The notes beneath the pieces are model-generated. The model did no database searches. It worked only from the letters and a program-made list of their open reading frames with translations, and had not been told where the DNA came from. 64,000 nucleotides of DNA from NCBI RefSeq assembly GCF_006088715.1, contig NZ_CP030771.1, positions 5,156,001 through 5,220,000 of the forward strand, read 5' to 3'. The translations under genes and the position numbers were made by a program. This document shows, piece after piece, positions 16,750-26,425 of the stretch (position 1 is its first letter; every line of letters starts with the position of its first letter). This DNA is from Streptomyces sp. YIM 121038 (lineage in GTDB: Bacteria; Actinomycetota; Actinomycetes; Streptomycetales; Streptomycetaceae).

Positions 16750-18255
16750 ATGACAGCCACCACCGCAGCGAACGGGGCCCCGGAGGCCCCGGATGTCCCG
16801 GCGGCTTCGGGCGTCGTGGCGGCTCCGGACGCACCGGCGGCCTCGGGTGCCGGGAGCGCGCCGGTCAAGGGCCGCTCCCGGCGACTGGCCCTCGGTGTCA
16901 TCGCCACCGGGATGCTGATGATCATCCTCGACGGCAGCATCGTGACCGTGGCCATGCCCGCCATGCAGGAGGACCTCAACTTCACGCCCGCCGGGCTGAG
17001 TTGGGTCGTGAACGCCTATCTCATCGCCTTCGGCAGCCTGCTCCTGCTCGCGGGGCGGCTCGGCGACCTGATCGGCCGCAAGCGGATGTTCGTCACCGGC
17101 ATCGGGCTCTTCACGCTCGCCTCCGTCCTCGCGGGCGCGGCCACGAGTCCCGCGACGCTCATCGCCGCGCGCTTCCTGCAAGGCGTCGGCGGGGCCATGA
17201 GCTCGGCGGTCAGCCTCGGCATCCTCGTCACCCTGTTCACCGAGCCGGGCGAACGGGCCCGGGCCATCGCCGTGTTCAGCTTCACCGGGGCCGCGGGGGC
17301 CTCGCTCGGGCAGGTGCTCGGCGGCGTCCTCACCGACGCCCTGAACTGGCACTGGATCTTCTTCATCAACCTGCCGATCGGCCTCGCCGCCCTGCTCCTC
17401 GCCCTGCCCGCGCTGCCCGCCGACCGGGGGCTCGGGCTGCGCGCCGGGGCCGACGTCACGGGGGCGCTCCTGGTGACGGCGGGCCTGATGACCGGCATCT
17501 ACAGCGTGGTGAAGGTGGAGCAGTACGGCTGGGCCTCCGGGCACACGCTCGGCTTCGGCGGGCTCGCCGCCGTGCTGCTCGCCGGCTTCGTGGTCCGCCA
17601 GACCAAGGCGCGCACGCCGCTGCTGCCCCTGCGGATGTTCCGCTCCCGGGCGGTGACCGGGGCCAACGTCGTACAGCTGCTGATGGTCGCCGCCCTCTTC
17701 TCCTTCCAGGTGCTCGTCGCCCTCTACCTGCAGAACGTCCTCGGGTACGGCGCCGCCGAGACCGGCCTCGCCATGCTGCCCGCCGCCGCCGTCATCGGCG
17801 CGGTGTCCCTCGGGGTCTCCGCCCGCCTCAACGCCCGCTTCGGCGAGCGCGCCGTGCTCCTCGCGGGGCTCGTGCTGCTCCTCGGCGTCCTCGGCCTGCT
17901 GACCCGGGTGCCCGTGCACGCCACCTACTGGGTGGACCTGCTCCCCGTCATGCTCCTCGCCGCCGGCTTCGGGCTCGCGCTGCCCGCGCTGACCTCGCTC
18001 GCGATGTCCGGGGCCCGCGCGGACGACGCGGGGCTCGCGTCCGGGCTCTTCAACACCACGCAGCAGATCGGCGGCGCGCTCGGCGTCGCCGTCCTCTCGA
18101 CGCTCGCCGCCTCCCGTACGGAGTCCCTCCTCGCCACCGGCCACTCCCGGGCCGAGGCGCTGACCTCGGGCTACCACCTGGCCTTCGGCATCGGCACGGC
18201 GCTGCTGGCCGCGGCCTTCCTGACCGCAGCGGCCCTCCTGCGGCCTGCGCGCTGA
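16750..18255 (+). CDS. MFS efflux transporter, DHA2 family
   Basis: 501 residues. An Ala/Pro-rich N-terminal tail is followed by 14 predicted helices. Motif A is GRLGDLIGRKRMFVTG and motif C-like GGAMSSAVSLGILV occurs in the first half. ATG 16750 has AGGAGAG upstream. Control by the divergent MarR gene is likely. No terminator was recognised in the repeat-rich DNA downstream. Confidence 0.93.
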   Translation: MTATTAANGAPEAPDVPAASGVVAAPDAPAASGAGSAPVKGRSRRLALGVIATGMLMIILDGSIVTVAMPAMQEDLNFTPAGLSWVVNAYLIAFGSLLLLAGRLGDLIGRKRMFVTGIGLFTLASVLAGAATSPATLIAARFLQGVGGAMSSAVSLGILVTLFTEPGERARAIAVFSFTGAAGASLGQVLGGVLTDALNWHWIFFINLPIGLAALLLALPALPADRGLGLRAGADVTGALLVTAGLMTGIYSVVKVEQYGWASGHTLGFGGLAAVLLAGFVVRQTKARTPLLPLRMFRSRAVTGANVVQLLMVAALFSFQVLVALYLQNVLGYGAAETGLAMLPAAAVIGAVSLGVSARLNARFGERAVLLAGLVLLLGVLGLLTRVPVHATYWVDLLPVMLLAAGFGLALPALTSLAMSGARADDAGLASGLFNTTQQIGGALGVAVLSTLAASRTESLLATGHSRAEALTSGYHLAFGIGTALLAAAFLTAAALLRPAR

Positions 18256-18615
18256 CCGGGGCCCGCGCCCGGTCGGGGCCTGCGCGGTGACCGGGGCCCT
18301 GCGCCCCGCCCGGGGCCCTGTGCGCCCGGGGCCCTGCGCCCCTGACCGGGGCGCGCGCTGGCCGGGCCCTGTGCGGCCGGGGCCCGCGCGCTGACCTGGG
18401 CCCTGACCGGGGCTCGCACTGGCCGGGGCCCGCGCTGGCCGGGGCCTTGGGCGCTGGCTGGGGCCTGCGCGGGCGGGCCGGGGCCTGCGCCCTGAGCAGG
18501 GGCTGTGTGCTGACCGGGGCCGTGCGGTGGCGGTGGCGGGGCCGGGGCCTGCGCGGCGGGGCCGGGGGCGCCTGCCCTCAGCCCCGGCCCGCGGGTGGCC
18601 GCGCTCCGCGCAGCC

Positions 18616-18790
18616 GGGGTGGACCCACCCACCCGCCCTGGCCTGGACACCTCGCGGCCCCGGCCCGCGCCCGGGGTGGACCCACCCACCCGCCCTGGCT
18701 TGGGCGCCTCGCGGCCCCGGCCCGCGCCCGGGGTGGTCCCCCCGCGCACCTGCCCTGACCTGGCACCTCGCGGCGCCTGCCCGCAGCCGG
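18616..18790. repeat. 57-bp tandem repeat, three copies
   Basis: Units start at 18616, 18673 and 18730 with GGGGTGGACCCACCCACCCG (the third diverged) and continue CCTCGCGGCCCCGGCCCGC. A fourth related fragment lies near 18880. Confidence 0.75.
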
Positions 18791-19122
18791 GCCCAGCGAC
18801 CCGCCCACGCCTGGGGAGGTGCCCCCGAGGCAGGGCGTTCGCCCTCAGCCCCGGCACCAGGTGGCCGCGCTCCGCGCGGCCGGGACGGTCCCACCCACCC
18901 GCCCTGAACTTGGACGGGGACCTCGGAACCCTCCGCCGCAGACGCCCCACGCCGGGGCCGGGCCACACAGGCTCGACGTGGCCCCACCGCGCCCGGGGCA
19001 GGACCCGTGGGGCGTCCGGCCCAACCGCCTGGTGCCGGGCCCGGCGGGCGAACCCGACGCGGTACCGCAGCCCATGCCCGGCGTGGCCCCGGCCCACCCC
19101 CGCCGGGGCGGAGCACGCTGCC

Positions 19123-20288
19123 GCGGGCGCTTGGCGTCGGAGCCTGGCCGCGCACGCTCGGGGCAGTCCCGCCGCCGCCCCGATCCGGGGTGGGATCCGT
19201 GGGGCGCCGCGCGCGGGTGCTTGGTGTCTGACCCTGGCCGCGTATGCACGGGGTGGTCCCGCCGCCGCCTCACCCGGGGGATCCGTGGGGCGCCACGCGC
19301 GGGTGCTAGGCGCCGGAGCCTGGCCGCGCACCCACGGGGTGGCCCCGCCGCCCGCCCCCACCCGGGGGATCCGTTCAGGGCACCACCCGCGGGTGCTAGG
19401 TGCCGGGGCCCAGCCACCCGTGCCCGGCGTGGTCCCGCCGCCCGCCCCCGCCGGGGCGGAGCACGCTGCCGCGGGCGCTTGGCGTCGGAGCCTGGTCGCC
19501 CACGGCCGGTGTGGTCCTGCCGTCCGCCCGCGCCGGGGTGGGGTCCGTAGGGCACACCACGTGCGGGTGCTAGGTGTCCGGGCCCAGCTGTCCATGCCCG
19601 GCGTGGTCCTGCCGCCCCCGCCCGGGGTGGGATGCATGGGGCGCCACGCGCGGTCGCTCGGCGTCGGGGCCCGGCTGGCGAAGCTGCCGAGTGTTGGGAG
19701 GGTGGGAGAGGTCCGCCGCGGTAGCGGTGGTGGTGCCTGCTCGGCCGTAGTCGCAGGTTGTCGAGGCCCGCCCGAGTGAGCTCGGCGTGGTCCCGCCGCC
19801 CGACCCCGCCCGGGGTGGGATGCATGGGGCACCACCCGGGGGCGCTTGGTGTCGGGGCCCGGCGGGCAAGGCTGCCGAGTTTCGGGTGGGAGGGCGGGAG
19901 AGATCCGCCGCGGTAGCGGCGGCGCCGTCTGCTCGGCCGCAGCTGCAGCCGCAGCTGCAGCCGCAGCCGCAGCCGCAGGCGCAGGCGCTGCGCCTCGTGT
20001 CGAGGCGCGCTCGCGCGAGCCCGGTGCGGCGCCGCCGCCCATGCCCGGCGTGGTCCCGCCGCCCGCCCCCGCCGGGGCGGGACGAATGGGGCGCCACGCG
20101 CGGGCGCTTGGCGTCGGGGCCTGGTCGGCAAGGCTGCCGAGTTTCGGGTGGGAGGGCGGGAGAGATCCGCCGCGGTAGCGGTGGGGGTGCTCGCTCAGCC
20201 GCGGGCGCTTCGCGTCGGGGCCCGGCCGGCAAGGCCACCCAGTGCCGGGTGGGGGGGGGGAGGGAGCCCGCCGCGGTAGGGGCCGGGC
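19123..20288. repeat. Diverged 82-92 bp tandem array, about ten copies
   Basis: Copies are recognised by the core (T/C)(T/A)(G/C)G(C/T)GTCGGGGCC, with cores near 19131, 19221, 19307, 19397, 19479, 19571, 19658, 19846, 20108 and 20209. Each is followed by a GTGGTCCCGCCGCCCGCCCC block and GGGTGGGAT(C/G)C(A/G)TGGGGC. From 19676 a second element of about 55 bp, GGCAAGGCTGCCGAGTTTCG through CCGCCGCGGTAGCGG, is inserted after the core at 19677, 19865, 20127 and 20228. The copies at 19865 and 20127 are essentially identical. Confidence 0.75.
19939..19993. repeat. GCAGCC/GCAGCT hexanucleotide microsatellite
   Basis: About nine 6-bp units of GCAGC(C/T), ending in GCAGGC units, directly followed by the hairpin GCGCCTCG-TGT-CGAGGCGC (19990-20008). 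Confidence 0.7.
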
Positions 20289-21611
20289 TCAGCCGCTGCC
20301 GGCCAGGCCGCCCCGGCCCTGGCGCACCGCCGCCACCCCCGCGACCAGGGCCACAGCCACCAGGTGCTCCCGGCCCGCGAGGTTCGGGTTGAGGAGGGAG
20401 CCGACGACCGTGGGGACGACGAAGGCCAGGCACAGGACGGGGGCCCGTAGCCGTACCGCCAGATAGGTGAAGAGGCCCACGACGGCCGCGGAGGCCCCCG
20501 TGTCCACGTCGTGGGCGTAGGAGGCCGGGACCCCGGCCCAGTGGCCGGGGCCGATGGCGATCATCACGCGGGCGCCGAGCGTGCCCGCGAGCGTGGCCCC
20601 GTACGCGACCAGGAGCGTGCGGCGCCAGCCGACGAGGAGCTGCGCCAGGCCGAAGGCGAGGACCAGGCGGGGGATGCCGCCCCAGGGCGGCTGGTCGCGG
20701 GTCGGTATGAACACGGACAGGGGGGTGCGGAGCAGTGACTGCCACAGGGGCTGGTCGGCGCGGACCTCGCCGAGCATGCGGACGACGCGGTCGGGGTCGG
20801 GTATCTGCTCCAGGCCGTGCAGGACGAGCATCGCGAGGGTGCCGCCGACGGCGAGCGCGACGCCCGCCGCGCCCCGGGAGCGCAGCTCCCGCCACGCGGC
20901 GACGGCGACGCCTTGCCACTCCCGCCGCAGCACACCACGGATCCGGGACAGCACACCCCGCCCCTCCCGGGCCACGCCCCGCTCCGCCCGGAGCCCGCCC
21001 CGGTGCGCAGCCCCCGGAACCTGCGCCCGGGGAGCGGCGCCCGGCCGTGGCCCGGCCTCGTCCGGCACCTGGGACACGGAGCGCGACGCTGCCCCGGCCC
21101 CGCTCTGCGCCTGGGGCACAGGGCTGGACTCTGCCTCGGCCTCACTCTGCGCCCGGGGCGCGGGGCGGGACTCTGCCTCGGCCTCACCTTGGGCCTGGGA
21201 CACGGGGTGGGACGCTGCCCCGGCCCCGCTCTGCGCCTGGGGCACAGGGCAGGACTCCGCCTCGGCCTCACCTCGCGCCCGGGGCGCGGGGCAGGACTCT
21301 CCCGCAGCTCCACCCTGTGCCCGGGGCACGGGGCCCGACTCCGCCTCGGCCTCACCCTGTGCCCGGGGCGCGGGGCCCGACTCCGCCCCGGCCCCGTCCC
21401 GAGCCCGCCGCGGCAGCGGTCCCTCAGGTCCTGGCGGCAGCGAGCCCTGTGGTCCCTCGGGCCCTGGCGGCGGCGAGCCCTCAGGGTCCGGCGGCAGCGA
21501 GGCCTCCGGCCCCGGCGGCATGGGCCCCTCCGCCCCCGGCGGAAGCGCCCCCGCTATCCGGGGCTGCGGGCGTCTTCGCCCGCGGGGGCGTCTCGGGGGC
21601 CGCCGCGGCAT
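20289..21611 (-). CDS. Rhomboid-like membrane protein with a repetitive N-terminal domain
   Basis: 440 residues from ATG 21611, which has AGAGGAC 8 nt upstream; a GTG 27 codons earlier is an alternative. The N-terminal ~200 residues are disordered: proline-rich PPGPEG repeats, then eight 14-residue repeats. The C-terminal ~215 residues hold about six membrane helices of the actinobacterial rhomboid-like family. DTGASAAVVGLF carries a Ser at the expected nucleophile place and GREHLVAVAL a His. Whether it is an active protease is not known. It is transcribed toward the repeat region. Confidence 0.75.
   Translation of the reverse strand: MPRRPPRRPRGRRRPQPRIAGALPPGAEGPMPPGPEASLPPDPEGSPPPGPEGPQGSLPPGPEGPLPRRARDGAGAESGPAPRAQGEAEAESGPVPRAQGGAAGESCPAPRARGEAEAESCPVPQAQSGAGAASHPVSQAQGEAEAESRPAPRAQSEAEAESSPVPQAQSGAGAASRSVSQVPDEAGPRPGAAPRAQVPGAAHRGGLRAERGVAREGRGVLSRIRGVLRREWQGVAVAAWRELRSRGAAGVALAVGGTLAMLVLHGLEQIPDPDRVVRMLGEVRADQPLWQSLLRTPLSVFIPTRDQPPWGGIPRLVLAFGLAQLLVGWRRTLLVAYGATLAGTLGARVMIAIGPGHWAGVPASYAHDVDTGASAAVVGLFTYLAVRLRAPVLCLAFVVPTVVGSLLNPNLAGREHLVAVALVAGVAAVRQGRGGLAGSG
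21060..21395 (-). repeat. Eight tandem 42-bp units encoding 14-residue repeats
   Basis: In-frame units with consensus (E/G)A(E/G)AESxP(V/A)P(R/Q)AQ(G/S), for example EAEAESGPVPRAQG and GAGAASHPVSQAQG. Alternating acidic and neutral units suggest growth by doubling of a 28-residue pair. Confidence 0.85.
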
Positions 21612-21740
21612 CGGTTGTCCGTCCTCTTGATTCACCGCGTCGCGCCGCGAGGCACTTCGCTCCGGTTCGCATGTCGGACATGTGTCCGACACACGGCAAG
21701 GCTAGAGGAGAACGTCACCCTTCGTGCGGCCCGGCGCCGC

Positions 21741-23213
21741 TCATTCCTTGAGGACGCGGAGCGTGCGGAGGGTGTGGTCGGCGGTGTCGGGGATGTACAT
21801 GCCCGCCGCGTGGCCGCTCCGCAGGTACGCGAGGACCGGTTCGGTGAGGCGTTCGCCGGGGAGGGCGGCGGGGATGCCCGGGGGGTACGGCGTGGCCATC
21901 TCGGCGGCCACGCGGCCCGCGGCCCGGTCGAGGGGCACCGACTCCACGGCGCCGAAGTACGCGTCGCGCGGCAGGCACACCTGCTCCATGCGCAGCTCGG
22001 CGGGGGAGGGCACGTCGACGCGTGGCGCGTCGGCCAGTTCGGCGCGGTGCGCGGACAGGTCGCGCAGGGCGTCGAGGAGCGGGCCGACCGTCTCGCGGGA
22101 GTCGGCGTGGGTGAGCTGCGCGCCGATCCGGCGGTGGTCGCCGATGTGCACGGTGAGCGCGTGGTGCTCGCGCAGCCAGTCGGCGGCGCGGTAGCCCGTC
22201 GTACCGAGTCCCGAGATGTCGATCACCGTGGGCAGCGGGTCGAGGTCGGCGGCGAGCCCGGGGCCCGTGAGGTCGGCGCGGCCGTTCACGTGCAGGCCCG
22301 GGATCAGCTCGATCTCCTCGTGGACCTCGGCGGCGAGCCGCAGCGCGCCGGACATCAGCTCGTGGCCGCGCAGCACCATCTGGCGGCGCCAGGCGTCGAG
22401 GCCCGCGTAGATGAGGACGGAGGGGCTGGTGGTGCCGAGCAGGTCGGCGCGCGAGGCCAGCTCGGCGGGGTCGACGCGGTTGCCCTGGAGGTGGAAGACG
22501 GAGCCCTGCTCCAGGCCGCTGCCCATCTTGTGGATGCTGGTCACGCAGATGTCGGCGCCCGCGTCCATCGCCCACGACGGCAGGTCCTCGTGGAAGGGCA
22601 GGTGCGCGCCCCACGCCTCGTCGACGACGAGGGGCAGCCCGCGCCCGTGGCACAGCTCGGCGAGCCCCCGCAGATCGGCGCAGCTGCCGTACGGCGTGGG
22701 GCTGGTGACGAGCGCGCCGCGCGCGTCGGGGTGCCGGTCGAGGGCCGCCGCGTACGAGGCCACGGACGGGGGGTGCGCCAGGGAGCGCTCCGCGTCCCAC
22801 TGGGGCTCCACCCACACCGGGTCGATGCCGCACAGGATCAGCCCCGCGACCACGGACTTGTGCGCGTCCCTGCCGATCAGGAGCCGGTCGCCGGGGTGGG
22901 CCACGGTCAGCATGGCCGCCTTGACGGACAGGGAACTGCCGCAGGTGGTGAAGTACGTGTGCTCGGCGTGCACGGCGTCGGCCATGAGGCGCTCGGCCCG
23001 GCTCAGCACGTGTCCGCTCGCGCGCCGGTCGTCGAGGCCGCCGACGGCGAGCACGTCGGACCGGAACACGGCGTCCCCCAGGACCCGCCGCGCCTGTGGA
23101 TCGGCACCGCGGGCCTGCTTGTGGCCGGGCGGGGTGAAGGCGAGCCGGCCCCTGTCGTGGTAGGCGTCGAGGGCTTCCAGGACCGGGGCCGCGGTGTGGT
23201 CGATGGGCTCCAT
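21741..23213 (-). CDS. PLP-dependent Orn/Lys/Arg decarboxylase family protein
   Basis: 490 residues, fold-type I group III decarboxylase: LAFTPPGHKQARGADP near the start, FTTCGSSLSVKAAMLTVAHP, VVDEAWGAHLPFH (PLP ring Asp) and the Schiff-base lysine in SIHKMGSGLEQGS. A C-terminal domain with YPPGIPAALPGERLT completes it. It probably decarboxylates a basic amino acid to a polyamine or diamine; the exact substrate is unclear. Start ATG 23213 in MEPIDHTAAP. Confidence 0.92.
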   Translation of the reverse strand: MEPIDHTAAPVLEALDAYHDRGRLAFTPPGHKQARGADPQARRVLGDAVFRSDVLAVGGLDDRRASGHVLSRAERLMADAVHAEHTYFTTCGSSLSVKAAMLTVAHPGDRLLIGRDAHKSVVAGLILCGIDPVWVEPQWDAERSLAHPPSVASYAAALDRHPDARGALVTSPTPYGSCADLRGLAELCHGRGLPLVVDEAWGAHLPFHEDLPSWAMDAGADICVTSIHKMGSGLEQGSVFHLQGNRVDPAELASRADLLGTTSPSVLIYAGLDAWRRQMVLRGHELMSGALRLAAEVHEEIELIPGLHVNGRADLTGPGLAADLDPLPTVIDISGLGTTGYRAADWLREHHALTVHIGDHRRIGAQLTHADSRETVGPLLDALRDLSAHRAELADAPRVDVPSPAELRMEQVCLPRDAYFGAVESVPLDRAAGRVAAEMATPYPPGIPAALPGERLTEPVLAYLRSGHAAGMYIPDTADHTLRTLRVLKE

Positions 23214-23233
23214 ACGGGATGAGTACCGCGATA

Positions 23234-23436
23234 GCGGCGGATGTCACGCGGCGTTCAGGGCAACCGCCGGATACGGCCGTGCCGTCCCGCCACGGTGGAG
23301 GTCGGGCGCGGCCACCCCCTCCGCCGCGGTGGAGGTCGCGCGGTGCCCAGGGCAGCCGTCGGGCGCGGCCGAGCCCCCGCCGCGGCGGATGTCACGCGGC
23401 GTTCAGGGCAACCGTCGGACGCAGCCGTGCCGCCCG
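23234..23436. repeat. Tandem duplication of the 3' end of the permease gene
   Basis: A unit of about 56 bp (GCGGCGGATGTCACGCGGCG, then TTCAGGGCAACCG) occurs at 23234 and 23382, with diverged copies at 23291 (truncated) and 23326. The 23382 copy contains the stop and last codons of the FtsX-like permease. Confidence 0.75.
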
Positions 23437-24597
23437 CGCGGCCGGGTACAGGCCCGCGAGTACGCCGGTGACGAGGGTCGCGGCCAGGCCGCCCGCGAGG
23501 GACCAGGGCGGTACGACCGGGGTCCAGCCCTGGGCGAGGGCGAAGCCGTGGGTGGCGAGGGCGCCCAGGCCCGCGCCCGCGACGCCGCCGATGGCCGACA
23601 GGAGCAGGGACTCGGTCAGGAACTGGATCCTGACGGCGCCCCGGGTGGCGCCGATGGCGCGCCGCAGGCCGATCTCCGTACGGCGTTCGAGCACCGAGAT
23701 CACCATGGTGTTGGCGACGCCGACCCCGCCGACGAGGAGCGCCACCGCGCCGAGCCCGAGCATCAGCGCGGTCAGGCCCTCGTCGGTCGCGGTCTTGGCG
23801 GCGAGCGCGTCGGAGGGGCGCGAGACCGTCACGGAGCCCTTGTCGCCGGGGTTGACCGTGCGGGCGAGGACCGCGCGGACGTCCTCGACGGCGGCGTCCG
23901 TGGAGCGCTCGAAGACCGTCGTGGGATGGCCGTCGAAGCCGAAGTACCGCTCCGCGGCCGGGAATCCGACCAGGGCGACCCGGTCGAGCGTCGGCACCAG
24001 CTCCATCGGCGCGAGGATGCCGACGACCACGACGTACCGGTCGCCCATCATGATCTTCTCGCCGGGCGCGGTGATGCCGAGCCGCTCCGCGGCGATCCGG
24101 CCGAGCACGGTCACGGGCAGCCGCTCGCGCCCCCGGTCGAGCCAGCCGCCCTTGGCCACCCGGGTGTTGAGGGCGGAGAGCAGGTCGGGGCGGGCCGCCT
24201 GCGCGGTCACCGGCGCCGACCGCTCCTCCGGTACGGCGGCGCTGCGGCGGATGCGCGCGTCGACGTTCGCCGTCGCGGTGGCCTGCCGCACCGGGCCGAT
24301 CCGCTCGACCATGGCGACGGCGCTCTTCGGCAGCTTCACCTCCTGCCCGCTCGCGTCCTTGCCCGCCTCGGCGGTCAGCAGATTGGTGCCGAGCCGGTCG
24401 AGGCGCTGCATCAGATCGGCACGGCTGGACGTGGACAGGCCCACGACGGCCACCATCGTGGCGATCCCGATGGCGATGCCGAGCGAGGAGAGCACCACGC
24501 GGGCGCGCCGGGCCCGCAGGCCGACGGAGCCGACGCGCAGCACGTCGGCGGGGGAGAGCCGCGCGGGCCTGAGCCGGTCCCTGCCGGGCGCGCTCAT
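23392..24597 (-). CDS. MacB/FtsX-like ABC transporter permease
   Basis: 401 residues with the MacB topology: an early helix [20 protein letters not shown], a large outer MacB periplasmic-core domain (about residues 70-260), then three helices including [20 protein letters not shown] with the family motif [20 protein letters not shown]. It ends [13 protein letters not shown]. It is last in the lipoprotein-adaptor-ATPase-permease operon, with its ATG overlapping the ATPase stop. Such systems export peptides, lipids or drugs, or act as mechanotransmission devices. Confidence 0.93.
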   Translation of the reverse strand: MSAPGRDRLRPARLSPADVLRVGSVGLRARRARVVLSSLGIAIGIATMVAVVGLSTSSRADLMQRLDRLGTNLLTAEAGKDASGQEVKLPKSAVAMVERIGPVRQATATANVDARIRRSAAVPEERSAPVTAQAARPDLLSALNTRVAKGGWLDRGRERLPVTVLGRIAAERLGITAPGEKIMMGDRYVVVVGILAPMELVPTLDRVALVGFPAAERYFGFDGHPTTVFERSTDAAVEDVRAVLARTVNPGDKGSVTVSRPSDALAAKTATDEGLTALMLGLGAVALLVGGVGVANTMVISVLERRTEIGLRRAIGATRGAVRIQFLTESLLLSAIGGVAGAGLGALATHGFALAQGWTPVVPPWSLAGGLAATLVTGVLAGLYPAARAARLRPTVALNAA

Positions 24598-25355
24598 ACG
24601 ACGACCTCCCCGCCCCGGAAGTCGGCCTCCCCGTCCCGGAAGACGATCTCCCCGTCGCGGAAGCGGACGCGGCGCGGCAGCGAGTCGGCGATGTCGTGGT
24701 CGTGGGTGATGACGCACACGGTCGTGCCCGCCGCGTTCAGCTCGCGCAGCAGCTCCATCACCACCTGCCCGGACGCGGAGTCGAGGGCGCCGGTCGGCTC
24801 GTCGGCCAGCAGCAGCCGGGGCGCGCCGACGAGCGCGCGGGCGATCGCGACGCGCTGCTTCTCGCCGCCGGACAGCTCGCCGGGCCGGTGGCCGAGCCGG
24901 TGGCCGAGCCGCACCCGCTCCAGGGCCTCGGCGGCGGCCGCGCGCCGCCGCCGCGCGGGGACGCCCGCGTACAGCAGGCCGTCGGCGACGTTGTCGAGGG
25001 CGCTGCGCCCGGGGGCGAGGTGGAAGTGCTGGAAGACGAACCCGATGTGCCGGGCCCGGAGCGCCGCGACCTGTGCGTCGGACAGCGCCCCGACGTCGTG
25101 CCCGGCCACCCGTACGCTGCCGGAAGTGGGCCGGTCCAGCGTGCCGATGAGGTTCAGGGCGGTGGACTTCCCCGACCCGGAGGGGCCGACGATGGCGAGC
25201 AACTCCCCGTCGTGGACGGTGAGATCGACCTCGCGCAGGGCGGTGACGCCACCGGGGTAGACCTTGGTGGCCCGCCGCAGCTCGACCACGGCGGCGCCCG
25301 GGGGCCCGGCGGTGTCCTGCCGTGCCGCGGCCGCCCGGGACGTGGGCGGGTTCAC
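24594..25355 (-). CDS. ABC transporter ATP-binding protein (MacB/LolD type)
   Basis: 253 residues. Walker [22 protein letters not shown]-loop FVFQHF, signature [15 protein letters not shown], Walker [13 protein letters not shown], switch His in VITHDHDIA. The C-terminus has three near-repeats ([21 protein letters not shown]). GTG 25355 overlaps the stop of the adaptor gene (GTGA). It powers the adjacent permease. Confidence 0.96.
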   Translation of the reverse strand: MNPPTSRAAAARQDTAGPPGAAVVELRRATKVYPGGVTALREVDLTVHDGELLAIVGPSGSGKSTALNLIGTLDRPTSGSVRVAGHDVGALSDAQVAALRARHIGFVFQHFHLAPGRSALDNVADGLLYAGVPARRRRAAAAEALERVRLGHRLGHRPGELSGGEKQRVAIARALVGAPRLLLADEPTGALDSASGQVVMELLRELNAAGTTVCVITHDHDIADSLPRRVRFRDGEIVFRDGEADFRGGEVVV

Positions 25356-26425
25356 TGGGCCGCCACCCCCACCCGTACGCCCTCGCGCAGCCCGGCGCCG
25401 CGCACCTCGATCCGGCCGTCCGCCGTCATGCCGGTCCCGACGCGGATCATGCGGGGCGGGCCGGAGGCGGGCACGAGCTGGAGGCCGTAGCCGCCGCTCT
25501 CGCCGCGCAGGGCGACCAGCGCCTCGACCGGTACGGCCAGGACGCCGCGTCTGCTCTCGCTGACGAAGGTGACGCTGGCGGTGGCCCGCGCCGCCTCGCC
25601 GAGGAGCGCGGCCGCTCCGCCGTCCAGGGCGATCTCCACGGTGATGCCGTCGCCGCCCGGCCCGGAGTCCTCGGTGCGCTCGGGGCGCACGGTCCCCGTC
25701 ACCTTCCCCCGCACCTTCTTGCCGCCCGCCAGCCGGATCTCCGCCCGGGTGCCGCGCGCGGCGAGCGAGCCGTCGCCCTGGTCGAGCCCGGCCCGCACCA
25801 CGGGCGTCGGCGAGGCTGCGGTGAGGACGGCCGCGTCGGGGCCGACCTGGTCACCGAGGGCGGCGTCCGCCGCGACGACCTTGACAGGACCGCCCTGGAA
25901 CACCACCTCGCCCTTGCCGACCCGCCCGGTCGGCACCCGGTTGAGGGACCGCTGCCACCGCTTGACGGCGGCCGCGGTCGCGGCGTCGTACCGTACGTCG
26001 ACGTAGAGGCCGGCCCCGTACCCCAAGTCGCGCAGGTTGCGCTCCAGTTGGAGCACGTCCGTGCCCCGGTCGCCCTGCTTCATCCCGCGGAACACCGGCA
26101 CCGGCCCGTACAGCAGGGTCACCGGCTTGTCGTCCAGCTCGTACAGGGCCTGGCCCTGCCGCACCGTCGCGCCCTCGCGCGCCGCCACGGTCACCGTGCC
26201 CTGCACCGCCGGCTTCACGGGCCTGCGCCCGGCGAAGTCCACCGTGCCGTCCACCGTCTTGCTGAGCACCAGGTCGGTGCGGACGACCTCGGCGGTCGCG
26301 GGCGGCGCCCCGCCCTCGTCCGCGGCCCCGTCCCGCTGTCCACCGCCGACCGCGAAGGCACCCGCCGTCACGACCCCGGCGGCGGCCGCGCCCGCCGCCG
26401 CCAGCCATCCCGTACGGCGTCTCAC
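25352..26425 (-). CDS. Membrane-fusion (HlyD-like) adaptor with peptidoglycan-binding domain
   Basis: 357 residues. An N-terminal anchor [20 protein letters not shown] is followed by a lipoyl/barrel-like half ([35 protein letters not shown]). A PG_binding_1 domain ([19 protein letters not shown] ... [16 protein letters not shown]) and a beta-barrel half with [20 protein letters not shown] complete it. The layout links cell-wall binding with an export system. Start and stop overlap both neighbours (GTGA). Confidence 0.9.
   Translation of the reverse strand: MRRRTGWLAAAGAAAAGVVTAGAFAVGGGQRDGAADEGGAPPATAEVVRTDLVLSKTVDGTVDFAGRRPVKPAVQGTVTVAAREGATVRQGQALYELDDKPVTLLYGPVPVFRGMKQGDRGTDVLQLERNLRDLGYGAGLYVDVRYDAATAAAVKRWQRSLNRVPTGRVGKGEVVFQGGPVKVVAADAALGDQVGPDAAVLTAASPTPVVRAGLDQGDGSLAARGTRAEIRLAGGKKVRGKVTGTVRPERTEDSGPGGDGITVEIALDGGAAALLGEAARATASVTFVSESRRGVLAVPVEALVALRGESGGYGLQLVPASGPPRMIRVGTGMTADGRIEVRGAGLREGVRVGVAAQ

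Larger units (their letters stand above)
18256..20288. other. 2-kb non-coding, repeat-dominated region
   Basis: No frame here gives a credible protein: long open frames exist on all six frames only because the DNA is extremely GC-rich and lacks stops. The region consists of short GGCCGGGGCC runs (18256-18600), a 57-bp tandem (from 18616), then about ten diverged copies of an 82-92 bp unit (19123 onward) with a 55-bp insert element repeated four times. It separates an MFS gene from a convergent rhomboid-like gene. Function is unknown. Confidence 0.75.

Noticed and set aside
18256..20288. Several long open frames on both strands in the repeat region (hundreds of codons).
   Set aside because: They exist on many frames at once because the DNA has few stop codons. 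The translations are Arg/Pro/Ala/Gly low-complexity, codon position bias is not Streptomyces-like, and no ribosome sites fit.
18256..20288. The tandem array as a CRISPR locus.
   Set aside because: Unit length and divergence are wrong, there are no short identical repeats with unique spacers, and no cas genes are in the window.
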